Positions 61,354 to 64,000 of a stretch of 64,000 nucleotides of DNA are shown here, piece after piece (positions within the stretch are counted from its first letter, which is position 1; every line of letters begins with the position of its first letter). The notes beneath the pieces were generated by a model that was given only the letters and a program-made list of their open reading frames with translations, did no database searches and had not been told where the DNA came from. A program made the position numbers and the translations under genes. The stretch comes from Bog-793 sp050013835 (GTDB lineage: Bacteria; Actinomycetota; Acidimicrobiia; Acidimicrobiales; Bog-793), in NCBI GenBank assembly GCA_050013835.1, contig JBEKEM010000001.1, positions 133,945 to 197,944 on the forward strand, given 5' to 3'.

Positions 61354-61545
61354 CTACTTGGCGTCCTCCGAGATTTCCACGGCGGCATACTCGCCAGCGG
61401 GGAAAATGGCAACGTACTCGCTCGGATTGGCGAAGATGACGAGGTGTTCACCCCCGCTGAATGCGTGGCTGTTGCCCTTGACCTCACGGACGATCGGCTC
61501 GCCGCTTGCGTCCGTCACTTTGAGCGTAACTCGATAGGTCTTCAT
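61354..61545 (-). CDS. Small hypothetical protein
   Basis: A 63-residue protein with a beta-rich pattern (TYRVTLKVTDASGEPIVREV, HLVIFANPSEYVAIFPAGEY) that I do not recognise. Lower GC than core genes. ATG 61545 starts at an AT-rich stretch (TATAGAAAAAC lies just upstream on the other strand), suggesting a promoter. Looks like a genuine small gene of the accessory patch. Confidence 0.5.
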   Translation of the reverse strand: MKTYRVTLKVTDASGEPIVREVKGNSHAFSGGEHLVIFANPSEYVAIFPAGEYAAVEISEDAK

Positions 61546-61999
61546 ATGTGGAGAGGATAGTTCGTCGTCCCGAGCAAGACATATAGAAAAACCCTGTTGT
61601 CGGGCCTAGTAGGTGCGGCAGGTAGCGTCTGATCCCTCCAATTCAAATGCCGGCCGTTCGGCGAGTGCGTTTGCGCCACAGGCGACCTGAGCGAACGTAG
61701 CCGGTTACAAATCGACGGTGGCGTTGCAGACCGGCTCGGGCGCGGCGCTCGCGTCAGCGGGCGCGGGCACAACGGAGTTGTTCTGTACCCTGGCGCGCCG
61801 CACTCAGCGGCAGCACTGTGGGCTCGTGCAACGGCCAAGCGAGACGGATGCCGGTGGATCGGATGCCTCGGCCGAGGTGTTCCTGAGGGGAGTCAGCAAC
61901 GGTGGCAAGGTACGCCCGCCTCTGACGGTTGTTGTCCGTAGCTGTAGCGTTCGAGGTCGGCGGAAGTTGTGCGAGAGAACGGCCGGGCGGAGGTCCATC
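61546..61999. other. Non-coding stretch upstream of the surface protein gene
   Basis: About 450 bases with no supported gene. It separates the small gene from the large surface protein gene and should contain the promoters of both. Confidence 0.4.
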
Positions 62000-64000
62000 A
62001 TGCAGCAACTCGTCCACCGAGCACCGTGTCACTCTTTTGCCCGTAGGGGCTTTCGATCGACGAGCCTCGTGCGCCTTTCCATAGCCGCGGCGCTCCTCAT
62101 GGGCGGGGCCCTTGTGGCCGGGGTCGGTCTCCTCAAGAAGGTCGATGAGAAGCGAGTGGCCATTACCCATCAGCAGCGAGGCTTAATTCGGCACTTCGCT
62201 TGGTTCCGCCGCATCCTTCTCCTCGGCGGCGGTCTTCTGCTTGCGACAACCGCTCTCGTCGTGGGCGCTCAGGTGGCGAGCGCCAACACTTCGGTCACGT
62301 TGTACGTGAGCACGGCAGGGACGGTCACAACCGGCTGCACGGCGTCGGGGACTGGGGCTTGTGAGACCATCCAAGAAGGGGTGGCCGCCGCCGAGGCGCT
62401 CAGCTCCTCGGATGTCACGGTCGAGGTGGCGGCGGGCACTTACGACGAGTACGACACCATCGCCGTTCCTTCGGGCGACACCCTGACGCTCCAAGGAGCA
62501 GGTGCTTCCACGACGACGGTCAACGGCGGCAGCAACGGCTCCGTCTTCACCGTTTCCTCCGGCACGGCAACCATCGACGGCTTCACGATCACCGATGGGC
62601 TTGTCACCTACGGCGCCGGGGTTAACAACGCGGGCACCGCCACCCTGACCGACGACACCTTCTCTGGGGACACGGCGGACTTCGGCGGCGGGGTCTACAA
62701 CGCCGCCGCTGCCACCGCCACCCTCACCGACGACACCTTCTCGGGGGACTCGGCGGAAGAAGGCGGCGGGGTCTACAACGACAGCGGCACCGCCACCCTC
62801 ACCGACGACACCTTCTCGGAAGACTCGGTGAGCTATGCCGGCGGCGGGGTCTCCAACGATGGCACCGCCACCTTGACCGATGACACCTTCTCGGGAGACT
62901 CGACGCCCTCGTCCTACGGCTACGGCGGCGGCGTCTACAACGATGGCACCGCCAGCCTTACCGACGACACCCTCTCGGGGGACTCGGCGGACTTCGGCGG
63001 CGGGGTCTACAACGACAGCGGCACCGCCACCATCTCCAACTCCATTCTCGATGGGGCGCCATGTGGGGGCACCATCAAAGACGGTGGCTTCAACGTCGAG
63101 TCCGACGACACCTGTGGCTTCGTGACGAACGACCTCGTGAGCAACACCAACATCAACCTCGCCTCCTCGCTGGTCGCCAACGGTTCGAGCGGGCCCGAGA
63201 CCCTAGCCATCACGAGCGACAGTTCGGCCTTCGAAGAGGTTCCCGCTGCCGACTGCACAGTGAGCACCGACGAGCGCGGTGATCCTCGCCCGGGTATCCC
63301 AGGCGCGAACTGCGACGCGGGTGCCTTCGAGTACCAAGCCCAGACCCAGACGATCACCATGGCCGCCACCGGCTCGCCGACCTTTGACCAGTCCGGCTCC
63401 TACAACGTCGACGCCTCCTCGAACGACTCGGGCGCGACGCTCGCCTACACGATCGACTCCTCGGGCAACACGGCCGGCTGCACGGTCGCCCCCTCCTCGG
63501 GCGTGGTCAGCTTCACCGGCCTCGGCGGGTGCACCATCGATGTCAACTCGGCCGCCCAGGGCACCTACGCCGCCGCCCCGCAGGCCCAGCAGGTCCTGAC
63601 CGTCGCTGCCGGCGTCCAGGCCACGCTGGTTGTTAACTCGACGAGCGCCACCTACCCCTACTCGCTCGTCCTCACCACCACGGGCGGTTCGGGTGGCGGT
63701 GCGGTGACCTACGTCGTCAACACTGGCGGCACCGCGTCGGGCTGCACCAACACGTCGGGCACCCTGACCGCGACGAGTGCGGGCACCTGTTTTGTCACCG
63801 CGACCAAAGCCGCCGACGCCGACTACGCCTCCGCTTCGTCGGTCCAGACCACGGTCACCTTCTCACTGGCCACCCAGGCCACGCTGGTTGTTAACTCGAC
63901 GAGCGCCACCTACCCCTACTCGCTCGTCCTCACCACCACGGGCGGTTCGGGTGGCGGTGCGGTGACCTACGTCGTCAACACTGGCGGCACCGCGTCGGGC
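62000..64000 (+). CDS. Large secreted beta-helix / Ig-repeat surface protein (partial, runs off window)
   Basis: 667 codons are visible with no stop. A basic N-terminus and a hydrophobic region (ILLLGGGLLLATTALVVGAQ, ending ASA near residue 95) form a long signal. Residues about 100-380 are right-handed beta-helix repeats around ATLTDDTFSGDSADFGGGVY, as in polymorphic outer-membrane/choice-of-anchor proteins, ending GDPRPGIPGANCDAGAFEYQ. Then Ig-like repeats with ATLVVNSTSATYPYSLVLTT and a CTNTSGTLTATSAGTCFVTA unit follow. ATG 62000 has GGAGG 6 bases upstream. Likely adhesin or surface layer component. Confidence 0.8.
   Translation, partial: MQQLVHRAPCHSFARRGFRSTSLVRLSIAAALLMGGALVAGVGLLKKVDEKRVAITHQQRGLIRHFAWFRRILLLGGGLLLATTALVVGAQVASANTSVTLYVSTAGTVTTGCTASGTGACETIQEGVAAAEALSSSDVTVEVAAGTYDEYDTIAVPSGDTLTLQGAGASTTTVNGGSNGSVFTVSSGTATIDGFTITDGLVTYGAGVNNAGTATLTDDTFSGDTADFGGGVYNAAAATATLTDDTFSGDSAEEGGGVYNDSGTATLTDDTFSEDSVSYAGGGVSNDGTATLTDDTFSGDSTPSSYGYGGGVYNDGTASLTDDTLSGDSADFGGGVYNDSGTATISNSILDGAPCGGTIKDGGFNVESDDTCGFVTNDLVSNTNINLASSLVANGSSGPETLAITSDSSAFEEVPAADCTVSTDERGDPRPGIPGANCDAGAFEYQAQTQTITMAATGSPTFDQSGSYNVDASSNDSGATLAYTIDSSGNTAGCTVAPSSGVVSFTGLGGCTIDVNSAAQGTYAAAPQAQQVLTVAAGVQATLVVNSTSATYPYSLVLTTTGGSGGGAVTYVVNTGGTASGCTNTSGTLTATSAGTCFVTATKAADADYASASSVQTTVTFSLATQATLVVNSTSATYPYSLVLTTTGGSGGGAVTYVVNTGGTASG
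62637..63020 (+). repeat. Beta-helix coding repeats
   Basis: Five to six related units of 60-80 bases encoding GTATLTDDTFSGDSA followed by GGGVYND. Near-identical codons show recent duplication, while spacer lengths vary. Confidence 0.75.
63616..64000 (+). repeat. 258-bp tandem repeat (86-residue Ig-like unit)
   Basis: Bases 63616-63742 and 63874-64000 are identical by eye over 127 bases at an offset of exactly 258 bp. The unit is 86 codons, in frame, and the array continues beyond the window. Confidence 0.85.

Noticed and set aside
62637..63020. Regular repeats that could resemble a CRISPR array
   Set aside because: Units are in-frame codon repeats of a surface protein, with no constant repeat/spacer lengths.

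Overview
The window is a 64 kb piece of a high-GC bacterial chromosome. Gene content, frequent GTG/TTG starts, an InhA-like enoyl-ACP reductase, a BTAD (SARP-type) regulator and the order DUF1844 / infC-rpmI-rplT point to Actinomycetota. A deep branch such as Acidimicrobiia is my best guess, but it is inference only. Most of the window is core chromosome, with three short accessory or degraded patches.

Layout. 0.2-4.2 kb: high-affinity phosphate uptake operon pstS-pstC-pstA-pstB. 4.3-11.7 kb: mixed single genes (adenosine-specific kinase family, HAD phosphatase preceded by a decayed HTH/Clp-N gene, a membrane-anchored protein with two related halves, a radical SAM/SPASM/SEC-C protein, a nucleoside phosphorylase-like protein, LapA-domain protein, M48 protease). 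11.7-14.9 kb: gene-poor patch with an integrase 3' remnant, a frameshifted lipoprotein gene and tRNA-Cys(GCA); an imperfect copy of the tRNA-Cys 3' end near 12.75 kb suggests a decayed integrated element. 15.0-19.0 kb: fabI/inhA, small membrane protein, secreted protein, BTAD regulator.

19.3-36.5 kb: a long translation-centred block on the + strand: rimP-nusA-infB-rbfA-truB-ribF-def-fmt-rpe-hisG-CSD protein, then (after a transposase relic and a divergent DUF1844 gene) infC-rpmI-rplT-SpoU methyltransferase-pheS-pheT and a GT39-like membrane glycosyltransferase. Many junctions are 4-base overlaps (ATGA, GTGA, TTGA), and in several cases the only sensible start is CTG, sometimes as CTGA. infC appears to start at ATC.

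36.5-53.1 kb: XRE regulator flanked by GTTGTACAAC palindromes, ACT-domain malic enzyme with a small coupled upstream ORF, an NDP-sugar epimerase-like gene divergent from an aldehyde dehydrogenase/aminotransferase pair (probable putrescine/GABA catabolism), an ABC-2 exporter, a DUF1003 protein, an ECF sigma factor with a DUF4349 membrane partner and a secreted protein, and deoC. 53.2-59.2 kb: a - strand fatty-acid synthesis operon fabD-fabH-fabG-acpP-fabF followed by a UbiB/ABC1 kinase; FabD carries an unusual C-terminal lipoyl/biotinyl-like extension.

59.2-64 kb: accessory patch of lower GC with a tRNA 3'-end fragment, an IS5-like transposase relic, a secreted HNH nuclease, an ASCH-domain fragment, a small orphan gene, and the start of a large secreted beta-helix/Ig-repeat surface protein that runs off the window and contains identical 258-bp-period repeats.
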